NCBI RefSeq assembly: GCF_021729015.1
Contig: NZ_JAJQQZ010000004.1
Location: forward strand, 124,001-188,000
Reading direction: 5' to 3'
Length of the DNA: 64,000 nt
Origin: Halobacterium rubrum
GTDB taxonomy: Archaea; Halobacteriota; Halobacteria; Halobacteriales; Halobacteriaceae
Below, piece after piece: positions 15,877 to 23,373 of the stretch; the stretch's first letter is position 1; the number at the start of each line of letters is the position of its first letter. The notes under the pieces are model-generated. The model did no database searches. It saw nothing but the letters and a program-made list of their open reading frames with translations, and was not told the origin of the DNA. The translations under genes and the position numbers were made by a program.

Positions 15877-16164
15877 GTGGTTCGCGTGAGCCCCGACTGG
15901 GACGTGGTCGGCTACGTCATCAGCTCCGACCACCGGACGAAGGTGCTCGGCCGGCTCGCAGAGGGGCCGGCGACGCCCACACAGATCGCGACGGACGTCG
16001 ACCTCTCGGTGACGCACGTCTCCCGTGCGCTGAGTTCGCTGCGGGAGCGCGACCTCGTCGAGTTACTCGTCCCGGAAGACCGCCGGAAGGGGCGGGTGTA
16101 CGGCATCACCGAGCAGGGGGCGTCTGCGTGGGAGACTATCCAGACAAAAGACCTCTCGAAGTGA
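15877..16164 (+). CDS. Small MarR/ArsR-like winged-helix regulator
   Basis: 95 residues from GTG 15877; GTG 15886 is an equally good start. The fold is a single winged helix: VIDYV-like entry VGYVISSDHRTKVLGRLAEG, recognition part TPTQIATDVDLSVTHVSRALSSL, then a wing RRKGRVYGITEQGASAW. This is the pattern of haloarchaeal transcription factors that recognise DNA as dimers. No ligand site or metal-binding Cys is seen. Targets are unknown; co-location with the membrane winged-helix gene suggests a shared response. Confidence 0.8.
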   Translation: MVRVSPDWDVVGYVISSDHRTKVLGRLAEGPATPTQIATDVDLSVTHVSRALSSLRERDLVELLVPEDRRKGRVYGITEQGASAWETIQTKDLSK

Positions 16165-16177
16165 CCCGAAAAAGAAC

Positions 16178-16255
16178 GGGGATGGGGGAGAACGGTGGGT
16201 CCGGTCGGGGGCGGACGGGGGAGCGTTCCGGGGGAGAGCGGAACGGGAGCCTCCC
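16178..16255. terminator. G-rich convergent spacer with hairpins
   Basis: Six runs of three to five G lie on the plus strand (16178-16181, 16184-16188, 16197-16199, 16207-16211, 16217-16221, 16230-16234), a pattern able to form a G-quadruplex. CGTTCCG and CGGAACG (16224-16245) form a 7-bp stem, and GGGAG and CTCCC (16245-16255) another. It separates two converging genes, so termination is a plausible role. Confidence 0.4.
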
Positions 16256-16299
16256 CGAGCGTACTGTTGTCGCGTCGGCCTATTGTTAGTCGGGCGTTG

Positions 16300-16662
16300 T
16301 CACACCCCGGCGAGCACGGCGGCGTTCCGGGTGCTGACGGCGACGTGGACCGCCGACGGCAGCCCGTAGCCGACGAGCCGGACCGCGAACTGTGACTGCG
16401 GCGGCGCGTCGTCGTACAGCGACACGACGGCGACCGCCGTCTCGGTGACGAGCGCGACTGCACAGACGACGGTCAGGCTGACGGCGGCGAGCGCGGGGAG
16501 CGTCCCGTGGGCGGCGACGGCGCTGGCGACCACCGGGTTCGCCTCGCGGACCCCGGCGACGACCTCGAGCCCGAGGTAGGTGGTGGCGGCGTCGGCGAGC
16601 TTGGTGGCGGCCAGCACCGCGACGAAGGGCCAGGCCGCCCGCGTCGCACCGGCGATAGACAC
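16300..16662 (-). CDS. Small membrane protein, DUF5658-like
   Basis: 120 residues from GTG 16662, placed by the TTTGTTAT element 26-33 bases upstream. Four hydrophobic segments are visible; the loop ATTYLGLEVVAGVREANPVV, with its E-x-NP motif, resembles DUF5658 proteins, small haloarchaeal and bacterial membrane proteins of unknown function. No catalytic residues are evident. It converges with the small winged-helix gene across the G-rich spacer. Identity as a real gene is well supported; the family name is tentative. Confidence 0.72.
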   Translation of the reverse strand: MSIAGATRAAWPFVAVLAATKLADAATTYLGLEVVAGVREANPVVASAVAAHGTLPALAAVSLTVVCAVALVTETAVAVVSLYDDAPPQSQFAVRLVGYGLPSAVHVAVSTRNAAVLAGV

Positions 16663-16687
16663 GTCCGGACAGCGGTGCCGGCGAGCG

Positions 16688-16695
16688 TTTGTTAT
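16688..16695 (-). promoter_or_regulatory. TATA-like element for the 120-residue membrane protein
   Basis: TTTGTTAT on the plus strand, 26-33 bases before GTG 16662. Confidence 0.5.
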
Positions 16696-16769
16696 GGAGT
16701 CGACCAGACCGCGTGCAGTCGGGAAGTCGCGGTATAACGAAAGTCACTGCGTGCGTCGGGTCGTTCGTA

Positions 16770-16880
16770 ATGCGCTCCAAACTCGCAGCGATGTCGGCGC
16801 TCGCCGCCGTCGCACTCGTCACTGCACTGCTCGTCGAACGCCGCACGCGACCCACGCTCGCCGACGAACACGGCGACTGA
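16770..16880 (+). CDS. 36-residue single-helix membrane peptide
   Basis: ATG 16770 opens a 36-residue peptide starting MRSKLAAMSALAAVALVTAL, a basic start plus one hydrophobic helix, followed by ERRTRPTLADEHGD. GGTATAAC at 16731-16738 lies 32-39 bases upstream, so promoter, start and stop are coherent. It is divergent from the membrane-protein gene at 16300-16662. No family recognised; small membrane peptides of this type are often missed. Confidence 0.5.
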   Translation: MRSKLAAMSALAAVALVTALLVERRTRPTLADEHGD

Positions 16881-17130
16881 CCGCACCCCAGATAACGACA
16901 CTTTTTCTAGTTCACTGGTAGATTCCCCCGTCTGTCGGTCCATGCACCACTTTCAGCGGCCCGTAACCGATCCTTACGCGGCGGCACCGCTTCGCCGTCC
17001 GTGTGCTTCTGGTGGCTCGTCGACCGACGACCGGTCTCCGGTCGGCTCGCCGACGAAACACATTTATAACTGCCTCTAGCCCGGATTATTCGAATTATTA
17101 CTTTACCCGCGGTGTGGTTAGTAGGGTGTG
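16881..17130. other. 250-base spacer with hairpin and AT-rich promoter region
   Basis: A T-rich ACTTTTTCTAG at about 16899-16909 may end the small peptide transcript. GACCGG and CCGGTC around TCT (near 17030) form a 6-bp stem. CATTTATAAC (17061-17070) and ATTATTCGAATTATTAC (about 17085-17101) are AT-rich and probably serve the next gene. No longer coding frame is credible. Confidence 0.4.
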
Positions 17131-17262
17131 ATGTCTCACCGCATCACCGAGTCGGAGCGGCGGCGGATGGAGGAGTTCGCCAGCACCCCGAAGTACCGCC
17201 GGGGCCCCGACCTCCTCGAGCCCGGCCCGACCGAGGACGACGACCAGCAGAGCAGTCAGTAA
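17131..17262 (+). CDS. 43-residue acidic small protein
   Basis: ATG 17131 to TAA 17262. The peptide opens MSHRITESERRRMEEF, continues STPKYRRGPDLLEPG, and ends in a very acidic TEDDDQQSSQ. This composition is what a soluble haloarchaeal protein looks like, and the AT-rich block about 30-45 bases upstream supports a leaderless promoter. I believe this is one of the conserved tiny haloarchaeal proteins, but I cannot name a family. A helix followed by a flexible acidic tail is all that can be inferred. Confidence 0.6.
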   Translation: MSHRITESERRRMEEFASTPKYRRGPDLLEPGPTEDDDQQSSQ

Positions 17263-17375
17263 CGTTACGAAAACACCGCCCAGCCCGAGCCTGTCACTGG
17301 CGGCGACGCCGGGCCGCCACACTCACACCGTCCTACTCTCCATCGGGTTCCCGTAAGCCGCTCGTTCTCGCCGCG

Positions 17376-17939
17376 TCACGCCCGACCGAGTACGTCCGCC
17401 GTCGTCGCGACCGTAGCGAACTCGCCGTCGAGGTGCGCCAGCGCCGTCCGGTGGACCTCGTCGGCGGGTAGCACCTCGCCGTCGAACGTCCGGTCGTGGG
17501 TGGCCGTCGCGTCTCGCACGAGCGTCACGTCGAAGCCCCGGTTCTCGGCCATCCGGACCGTCGTCGACACGCAGTGGTCGGTCGTCAGCCCACAGACCAC
17601 CACGGAGTCGACCCCCCGTCGGTCCAGCCACGCCTCGAGGTCGGTGTCGACGAACGCGCCGTTGACGGACTTCACGAACTCGCCTTCGCCCTCGCGGGGC
17701 GCCAGCTCGTCGAGATACGCGAATCCGGGCTCGCCGCGTCGGAGCGGCGACTCCGGCTCCCTCGAGTCGTGGCGCACGTGTGCGACGGCCCCATCGCGCT
17801 CCCGCCACGCGGCCAGCAGCTCTCGGGCGCGAGCCTCCGCCTCGGGGTTGTTCCGGTCGCCCCACGACGGGTCGTCGAACCCCCGCTGGAAGTCCACGAG
17901 CACGAGCGCCGCGTCGGGGGCGGTGGCGCCGTCAGTCAT
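17376..17939 (-). CDS. Isochorismatase-family cysteine hydrolase
   Basis: 187 residues from ATG 17939. The three catalytic positions of the family are present: Asp in VLVDFQRGF, Lys in [10 protein letters not shown] and Cys in [12 protein letters not shown], where the cysteine is the nucleophile. Members hydrolyse isochorismate, nicotinamide or carbamoyl amides. The loop composition does not decide the substrate. Isochorismate itself is made in this window by MenF, but the genes are 18 kb apart. It overlaps the upstream YqcI-like gene by 8 bases, so the two are translated as a unit. Confidence 0.85.
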   Translation of the reverse strand: MTDGATAPDAALVLVDFQRGFDDPSWGDRNNPEAEARARELLAAWRERDGAVAHVRHDSREPESPLRRGEPGFAYLDELAPREGEGEFVKSVNGAFVDTDLEAWLDRRGVDSVVVCGLTTDHCVSTTVRMAENRGFDVTLVRDATATHDRTFDGEVLPADEVHRTALAHLDGEFATVATTADVLGRA

Positions 17940-18774
17940 CGCTGTCGGCCGGGGAGGTGGCTCGATTGCCGACCACCGGGTCGACGCCGGCCGTCGCTTT
18001 CGGGTGGTCGCGCGTGAACGTCACCGGACACTCGTCGGGTGCCTGCGACTCGTCCTCCCGGAAGAGATACTGGACCCACTCGCGGTCGCCCTCGACGCCC
18101 CAGTCGCCGAGGTCGGCGTGCGGACACTGGCCGTCGTAGTCCTCGATGCGGTCCTGGATGACCTCGCGGGCGTGCTGGCCGGCCTCGGTGTCGGCGGTGA
18201 TACCCTCGAACAGCGCGCGCGGCTGGAAGGTGACCTCGAGCCCGACTGGGCAGTGCCGCGAGTACCGGTCGTGCTCGTCGTAGAACGGCGCGCGACACGT
18301 CGGGAACAGCGCCTCGCCGCCGAAGCAGAACTCCCACTCGGGGTGGTCGGTCTCGGTCGGGATATCCTCGGGCCACGGCTCCGGGTCGTGGACGTGCAGG
18401 ACGTTCAGGACGTGCCACAGCGCTTCGTGGTAGTCGGCCTCCGAGAACGATTCGCCGGTGGGCTTCCAGAACGTCACGAACGACGCCCGGCCGTCTCGCT
18501 CCCGGTAAACGTCGAGGTACTCCAGCAAGGCGTCACGCAGGCCGAGCAGCGCGTCCGGGTCGGTCAGCGAGGGGACCACCGTGTACAGCGGCTCGCCGTT
18601 CCTGACCGACTCGGTACCGAAGTGACACGGAAACGGCGTCCCGTCCCGCTCGCCCGTGACGCCGTCGGAGAAGCTCTCCCAGTGCCGACGCACCCACTCG
18701 GGGTACTCGCCGGCCGCCACCCGGTCGGCAAGGGTCGGCTGGTCGACGACCGCCTGCAGGGCCCGCTCGTTCAT
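17932..18774 (-). CDS. YqcI/YcgG family protein
   Basis: 280 residues from ATG 18774. The conserved blocks of the YqcI/YcgG family are visible: [11 protein letters not shown] near residue 47, [21 protein letters not shown] near 148 and [11 protein letters not shown]. Five or more cysteines in these blocks suggest metal or redox function, but no activity is established for the family. It is the first gene of a two-gene unit with the isochorismatase-like hydrolase, overlapping it by 8 bases. Function unknown. Confidence 0.82.
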   Translation of the reverse strand: MNERALQAVVDQPTLADRVAAGEYPEWVRRHWESFSDGVTGERDGTPFPCHFGTESVRNGEPLYTVVPSLTDPDALLGLRDALLEYLDVYRERDGRASFVTFWKPTGESFSEADYHEALWHVLNVLHVHDPEPWPEDIPTETDHPEWEFCFGGEALFPTCRAPFYDEHDRYSRHCPVGLEVTFQPRALFEGITADTEAGQHAREVIQDRIEDYDGQCPHADLGDWGVEGDREWVQYLFREDESQAPDECPVTFTRDHPKATAGVDPVVGNRATSPADSDD

Positions 18775-18899
18775 ACCTCACTCTTGCGAATGTGTTCGGA
18801 TTGAGTGTTGCGGTCGCTTCCACGCACGGCGCCGTCGAAGCATCCCCGAAACCCCCTCTCGCCCGAACCTTCGAGAGGCTCGCGTCCGTATAGGTGGTC

Positions 18900-19658
18900 G
18901 TGTCACCGACAGAGCCGGCGTCGTCGCCGGTCGCCTGCTCCCGCGAGTACGTCCTCGCTACAAGGCACGGCGAGGCGACCGAGCAGTTCCGCGCGGCACT
19001 CGCGGCGCTCGACGGCGACCGACTCGCTGCGCTCGACCGGGAGGCGACCACTGCCTTCTGGCTGAACACCTACAACGCCGCCGTGCAGGACGACCTCCAG
19101 CGGGACCCCGACATCTTCGCGGACAAGCGCCGGCTGTTCGGCGAACCCCGGCTGACGGTCGCCGGCCACGACCTGAGCCTCGACGACGTCGAACACGGCA
19201 TCCTCCGCGGGTCGAAGTCGAAGTACGGCCTGGGCTACCTGCCGCGGCTCCGGGCCGACGGCTTCCAGCGCCGCCACAGGCTTCCCGACGCCGACCCCCG
19301 GATTCACTTCGCGCTGAACTGCGCGGCCGCCTCCTGTCCGCCGATAGCGGCCTACACCGCCGACGGCGTCGACGAGGAACTGGACCGCAGCACGGCCTCG
19401 TTCCTCCACAGCGACTGCGAGTACGACGACCGCGGCCGGCTGGCCGTCTCCCGGCTGTTCCTCTACCACCGCGGGGACTTCGGCGGCCGGTCGGGCATCT
19501 ACGCGTTCCTCCGCGAGCACGGCGTCCTCGATGACGGGGAGCGCCCGCGCGTCACGTACCAGTCCTACGACTGGTCGCGCAAGCTCGGGTACTTCACCGA
19601 CCACGAGGCTTCGGCGGCGGCGACGGACGCGGAAGAGACGGAGGACCCTGAGCCGTGA
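18900..19658 (+). CDS. DUF547 domain protein
   Basis: 252 residues from GTG 18900 (another GTG at 18894 is possible). The DUF547 core is clear: TTAFWLNTYNAAVQD, then KRRLFGEPRLTVAGHDLSLDDVEHGILR, and IHFALNCAAASCPPI near residue 140, with the two-cysteine CAAASC motif diagnostic of the family. The family has no agreed biochemical role; some members are linked to thiol or secretion contexts. The stop overlaps the GTG start of the UbiA gene (4 bases shared), so the two are coupled. Confidence 0.84.
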   Translation: MSPTEPASSPVACSREYVLATRHGEATEQFRAALAALDGDRLAALDREATTAFWLNTYNAAVQDDLQRDPDIFADKRRLFGEPRLTVAGHDLSLDDVEHGILRGSKSKYGLGYLPRLRADGFQRRHRLPDADPRIHFALNCAAASCPPIAAYTADGVDEELDRSTASFLHSDCEYDDRGRLAVSRLFLYHRGDFGGRSGIYAFLREHGVLDDGERPRVTYQSYDWSRKLGYFTDHEASAAATDAEETEDPEP

Positions 19659-20569
19659 GCGAGACGAACCCGGCCTGGCCGGCAGCCGACGCCCGCACCG
19701 TCGCATGGGTGCTCTGGAAGACGGCGCGGCCGCCACAGGTGCTGCTCATCGGACTCGTCTACGCCATGGGCGCGAGCCTCGCGTTCGCGGAGACTGGCCG
19801 ACTCCCCGTCGGGGCGCACGCCGCCGGACTGGCAGCGATGGCGCTGGTCGCCGCGAGCGTCCACTACGCCAACGAGTACGCCGACGCCGAGACCGACCGG
19901 CTGACCGAGCGGACGCCGTTCTCCGGCGGGAGCGGCGCACTGGTACAGACTGGAGTCTCCCGGCAGGTCGTGCTGGCGGCCGGCGTCGTCGCACTCGCTG
20001 GTGCCGTCGGCGTCGTCACCGCGACGGCCGGTGTGGCGCTCCCGTGGCTGTCTGTCTGGCTGCTCGCAGCCGTCGCAGTGCTGGGCTGGCAGTACTCTGT
20101 GGGGCCGCTGGCGTTCGCGTGGCGCGGCCTCGGCGAACTCGTCAACGCGCTGCTCGGCGGCCTGCTGTTGCCGCTGTACGCCGTCTCCGTGGCGACCGGG
20201 CGCGTCACGCTCGCGGCGGTCGCCGCCTGCCTGCCGTTCGCCGTGGTGGTGTTTTTGAACCTCCTCGACACCACGTGGCCCGACCGGCGGGCCGACGCCG
20301 CCGTGGGCAAGCGCACGCTGGCGACGCGCTGGTCGACCGGCCGACTGCGCGGGACGTACTGGTCGGGGGTCGTCGCCTTCGCCGCGACGACCGTCGCCCT
20401 CGCGGACGCCCTGCCGTCGGCCGTCTGGGTGGCGACCGCTGCTGTCCTGCCGGCGCTGGCGTTCGCGGGCGGCCGGTACACCACCGACCGGTCGCCGGCG
20501 CCGACGGTGGTGGCGATGGTCGCACTCGCAGTCGCTCAGACGGCGGCGTGGCTGGCTGTCGCCACCTGA
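19655..20569 (+). CDS. UbiA-family membrane prenyltransferase
   Basis: 304 residues from GTG 19655. Eight or nine hydrophobic segments span the protein. The two Asp-rich substrate motifs of UbiA enzymes are present: NEYADAETD after the second helix and DTTWPDRRAD in the middle, both needed for Mg-prenyl-diphosphate binding. The acceptor is not obvious: candidates are a quinone ring, a lipid or heme-like precursor. It is distinct from MenA at 42378, so it is not the only prenyltransferase here. Translationally coupled to DUF547. Confidence 0.85.
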   Translation: MSETNPAWPAADARTVAWVLWKTARPPQVLLIGLVYAMGASLAFAETGRLPVGAHAAGLAAMALVAASVHYANEYADAETDRLTERTPFSGGSGALVQTGVSRQVVLAAGVVALAGAVGVVTATAGVALPWLSVWLLAAVAVLGWQYSVGPLAFAWRGLGELVNALLGGLLLPLYAVSVATGRVTLAAVAACLPFAVVVFLNLLDTTWPDRRADAAVGKRTLATRWSTGRLRGTYWSGVVAFAATTVALADALPSAVWVATAAVLPALAFAGGRYTTDRSPAPTVVAMVALAVAQTAAWLAVAT

Positions 20570-20658
20570 CTGCCGTCCCTGCGAGTGCACGCCTGTCCGG
20601 GGCCGGTTACCCTGCGGTGACTCCAACAGTTACGTCCCCACGCGTCGCACGTTCACGC

Positions 20659-22086
20659 ATGACGGATCCATTCGTGGTCGTCGGCGGCGACGCCGCCGGA
20701 CTGAGCGCGGCCAGCAAGTGTCGACGGGAGGACCCGGACCGCGAGGTCGTCGTCTTCGAGCAGGGCGACTGGGTGTCGTACGCCCAGTGCGGGATGCCGT
20801 ACTTCGTCAAAGGCGAGGTCGACGACATCACCGACCTGCTGTCGCTGTCGCCGGAGGCGGCCGCCGAGCGCGGCATCGACCTGCGGCGGCGACACGAGGT
20901 CACGCGCGTCGACCCCGACGAGAAGACGGTCACCGTCCGGAACGAGAGCGGCACGTTCGAACAGCCGTACGCTGACCTGCTGGTGGCCTCGGGGGCTCGC
21001 GCGCTGTCGACGCCGATTCCGGGGACGGAGCTGTCGGGCGCGTTCACGCTCCATCACATGGACGACACCGCCGCGCTCCGGGCGTTCCTGGTCGACGACG
21101 CCGAGGCCGAGTCGATTGCGAGCGTCGAGTACGTGGACGGCGAGTACGTCCGCGAGTACGGCGCCCGCGACCCGCCGGAGACGGCGGCCATCGTCGGCGG
21201 CGGCTACGTCGGCGTCGAGATGGCGGAGGCGTTCGCGGCCCACGACCTCGACGTCCACCTCTTCCAGCGACCCGACCAGCTGTTGCCCCCGTTCGGCGAG
21301 GCGGCCGGTGAGCGCGCCGCCGAGACGCTGCGCGAGCACGGTGTCACCGTCCACCTTCAGACCGAGGTCGAGGCGCTCGTCGGTGACGACCGCGACCACC
21401 TGATGGCGGTCGAACACGACGACGGCCGGCTGCAGGCGGACGTCGCCGTCGTCGGGGTCGGGGTTCGGCCGAACACCGAGTTTCTCGCCGGGTCGGACGT
21501 CGACCTCGGGCCGAGCGGCGCGGTGGCAGTCGACGAGTTCGGCCAGACGAACCGCGAGGCCGTGTTCGCCGCCGGCGACTGCGCCGAGATGCGCCACGCC
21601 GTCACGGGCGAGGCCGACTGGGTGCCGCTCGGGCTCACGGCGAACCGGGCGGGCCGCGCCATCGGGCAGACCGTCGCCGGCGACCGCGAGCCCGTCGGCG
21701 ACATCGCCGGGACGGCGGCGGTGAAAGCCTTCGAACTGGAGTGTGGGCGGACCGGCATCCTCGACCACGACCGCGCGTGGGACGCCGGCTTCGACCCGGT
21801 GTCCGAGACCGTCACCGCCGGCTCCCGGTCGGGGTACTATCCGGGGAACGCCGAGACGACGGTGACGCTGACCGCCGATAGCCAGAGTGGTCGGCTGCTC
21901 GGCGGCGCCATCGCCGGCGAGGACCGCGCGGCGATCCGAATCGACACGGTCGCCACGGCCATCGAGCACGAAGCGACCGTCGCCGAGATCGAACGCCTCG
22001 ACCTGGCGTACGCGCCGCCGTTCAGCCCCGTCTGGGACCCCGTGCTCGTCGCCGCGAAAGTCCTGCGGGGCACCCTCGAGGACTGA
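20659..22086 (+). CDS. FAD-dependent pyridine nucleotide-disulfide oxidoreductase, CoA-disulfide-reductase type
   Basis: 475 residues from ATG 20659. The FAD-binding start is DPFVVVGGDAAGLSAASKCR. SYAQCGMPYFV near residue 40 has the single redox cysteine of the CoA-disulfide reductase / NADH oxidase / peroxidase group instead of a CxxxxC pair. The NAD(P) site is AAIVGGGYVGVEMAEAF, the second FAD contact is VFAAGDCAEM, and the C-terminal dimerisation domain is complete. It likely reduces CoA disulfide or a related thiol, or O2, with NAD(P)H. The convergent peroxiredoxin-like gene fits a thiol-redox theme. Confidence 0.87.
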   Translation: MTDPFVVVGGDAAGLSAASKCRREDPDREVVVFEQGDWVSYAQCGMPYFVKGEVDDITDLLSLSPEAAAERGIDLRRRHEVTRVDPDEKTVTVRNESGTFEQPYADLLVASGARALSTPIPGTELSGAFTLHHMDDTAALRAFLVDDAEAESIASVEYVDGEYVREYGARDPPETAAIVGGGYVGVEMAEAFAAHDLDVHLFQRPDQLLPPFGEAAGERAAETLREHGVTVHLQTEVEALVGDDRDHLMAVEHDDGRLQADVAVVGVGVRPNTEFLAGSDVDLGPSGAVAVDEFGQTNREAVFAAGDCAEMRHAVTGEADWVPLGLTANRAGRAIGQTVAGDREPVGDIAGTAAVKAFELECGRTGILDHDRAWDAGFDPVSETVTAGSRSGYYPGNAETTVTLTADSQSGRLLGGAIAGEDRAAIRIDTVATAIEHEATVAEIERLDLAYAPPFSPVWDPVLVAAKVLRGTLED

Positions 22087-22117
22087 GAACGGGCGCGCAG
22101 TTCGGTGGCGACGGCTG

Positions 22118-22615
22118 CTACGAGCGGGCGTCGAGCTCGGCGAGCAGGTCGTCGACGCTCGGCCGGTCGGTCGGCGACGACCCGCGGTGCTCGTAGGCGA
22201 CGGTCGGCTCGTCGCCCCGCACGTCGAGAACCACGGTTTCGGGCATCCGGCCGACGAGGTCGTGGAGGCTCCCGAGCACGCCGAAGCGCGTCGGCTGGTC
22301 GTAGTCGTCGCCGACGGCCTTCGACTCGTCTGCCAGCAGCGCGAACGGCAGTCCGTAGCTGTCCTGCCAGGACTCGGCGCGCTCCCGGGGCTCGGGGAGG
22401 ACGGACGCCACCTCGGCGCCCCGGGAGACGAACTCCTCGTACCGTTCGGCGACGTGCTGGACCTGCTCCCGGCAGTTCCCGCAGTGGTAGTCGCGCTGGA
22501 ACAGGAGCACGAGAAACGCGAGGTCGTCGTCTGCTGCCCGGTCGGCGAGCCGGTAGGGGTCGGGGCCGGCGCCGGCGTTCGGCAACTCGAAGTCGGGCGC
22601 GGGCGTGGAAGCCAT
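22118..22615 (-). CDS. Peroxiredoxin-like / thioredoxin-fold (redoxin) protein
   Basis: 165 residues from ATG 22615. The order of elements is that of the AhpC/TSA redoxin family: APDFELPNAG at the N-terminus, FLVLLFQRDYHCGNCREQVQ with a CGNC redox pair near residue 45, and FALLADESKAVGDDY. The family reduces peroxides with thiols; a CxxC pair suggests a resolving cysteine in the same helix. It faces the CoA-disulfide-reductase type gene 31 bases away, and the two could supply each other with reductant, although they are on opposite strands. Confidence 0.82.
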   Translation of the reverse strand: MASTPAPDFELPNAGAGPDPYRLADRAADDDLAFLVLLFQRDYHCGNCREQVQHVAERYEEFVSRGAEVASVLPEPRERAESWQDSYGLPFALLADESKAVGDDYDQPTRFGVLGSLHDLVGRMPETVVLDVRGDEPTVAYEHRGSSPTDRPSVDDLLAELDARS

Positions 22616-22671
22616 ACACAGCCGTGGGGGCGCCAGCCGCCTGAAGCTTCGGGAGCGCCCGCGACTCGCCG

Positions 22672-23298
22672 CTAGTGCTCGAGGCCCGCGAGCAGGTCGT
22701 CGACGGTCTCCTGCTCGCCGTCCAGCGCCTGCGGGTAGATGGCGACGGCCACCACGAAGTCGCCGTCGTGTTTCACTTTGGTGACGTGGACGTAGACGTC
22801 GACGGTCGACCCGCCGATGGACGCCTCGCCGTCGAACTTCGTGACGTTCGTCGACTCGCCGAGCGTCGACACGCTCCGCGTGCCGACCTCGTCGCCGACC
22901 GTCAGGCCGCTGTACTGCTGCTGGGCGAGCGCCACCAGCTCCCGGTCGCTGTAGTCCTCGATGGGGTTGAACGACTGCCCGAGCACGCTCACCTCGGGGC
23001 TGGCGAACGCCCCGAAGACGGCCGCGCGCTGACTGCCGACCACCGGCACGTCGACGCTGCGCTCGTACATCGCGATCTGGTTCGTCACGGTGACGTTGCG
23101 GGACTGACCGGCGGCCTCGAACTCCCGGGTCACCTCCTGCTCGGAGACGTTGGCCTCCTCGTAGTCGGAGTCGTCGAGCGTGGCGTCGCCGACGGTCGCG
23201 GGCGACGCCGAAAAGGAGACGTCGCCGGTCAGCGCGCCGCAGCCGGCGAGCGCGACCAGGGCCGCCAGCGCGACTGCCGTCGCCGTTGTGCGTTGCAT
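22672..23298 (-). CDS. DUF6517-like lipoprotein
   Basis: 208 residues from ATG 23298. The lipobox ALAGC places lipidated Cys near residue 20 after a hydrophobic signal. The mature part is a beta-rich domain with NVTVTNQIAMYERSV, which matches the haloarchaeal DUF6517 family. Function unknown. A TATA-like GAATAACCC is 22-30 bases upstream of the start, so the gene has its own promoter. It should sit on the outer face of the cytoplasmic membrane. Confidence 0.78.
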   Translation of the reverse strand: MQRTTATAVALAALVALAGCGALTGDVSFSASPATVGDATLDDSDYEEANVSEQEVTREFEAAGQSRNVTVTNQIAMYERSVDVPVVGSQRAAVFGAFASPEVSVLGQSFNPIEDYSDRELVALAQQQYSGLTVGDEVGTRSVSTLGESTNVTKFDGEASIGGSTVDVYVHVTKVKHDGDFVVAVAIYPQALDGEQETVDDLLAGLEH

Positions 23299-23373
23299 AC
23301 GCCACCGGAGCCGTCCGCCGAGAATAACCCTTGTGGCCCGCCTGCGGCGGCGCGTCGCCCAGAAGGGGGCCGT

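Noticed and set aside
19531-20658. Upstream in-frame extension of the flavoprotein through the UbiA gene
   Set aside because: The extension is Arg-rich shadow of the UbiA reading frame; the FAD-binding start at ATG 20659 is the normal N-terminus.
22616-23305. Fusion of the redoxin protein with an upstream frame
   Set aside because: The 230 extra residues are the shadow of the DUF6517-like lipoprotein; ATG 22615 begins the conserved redoxin sequence.
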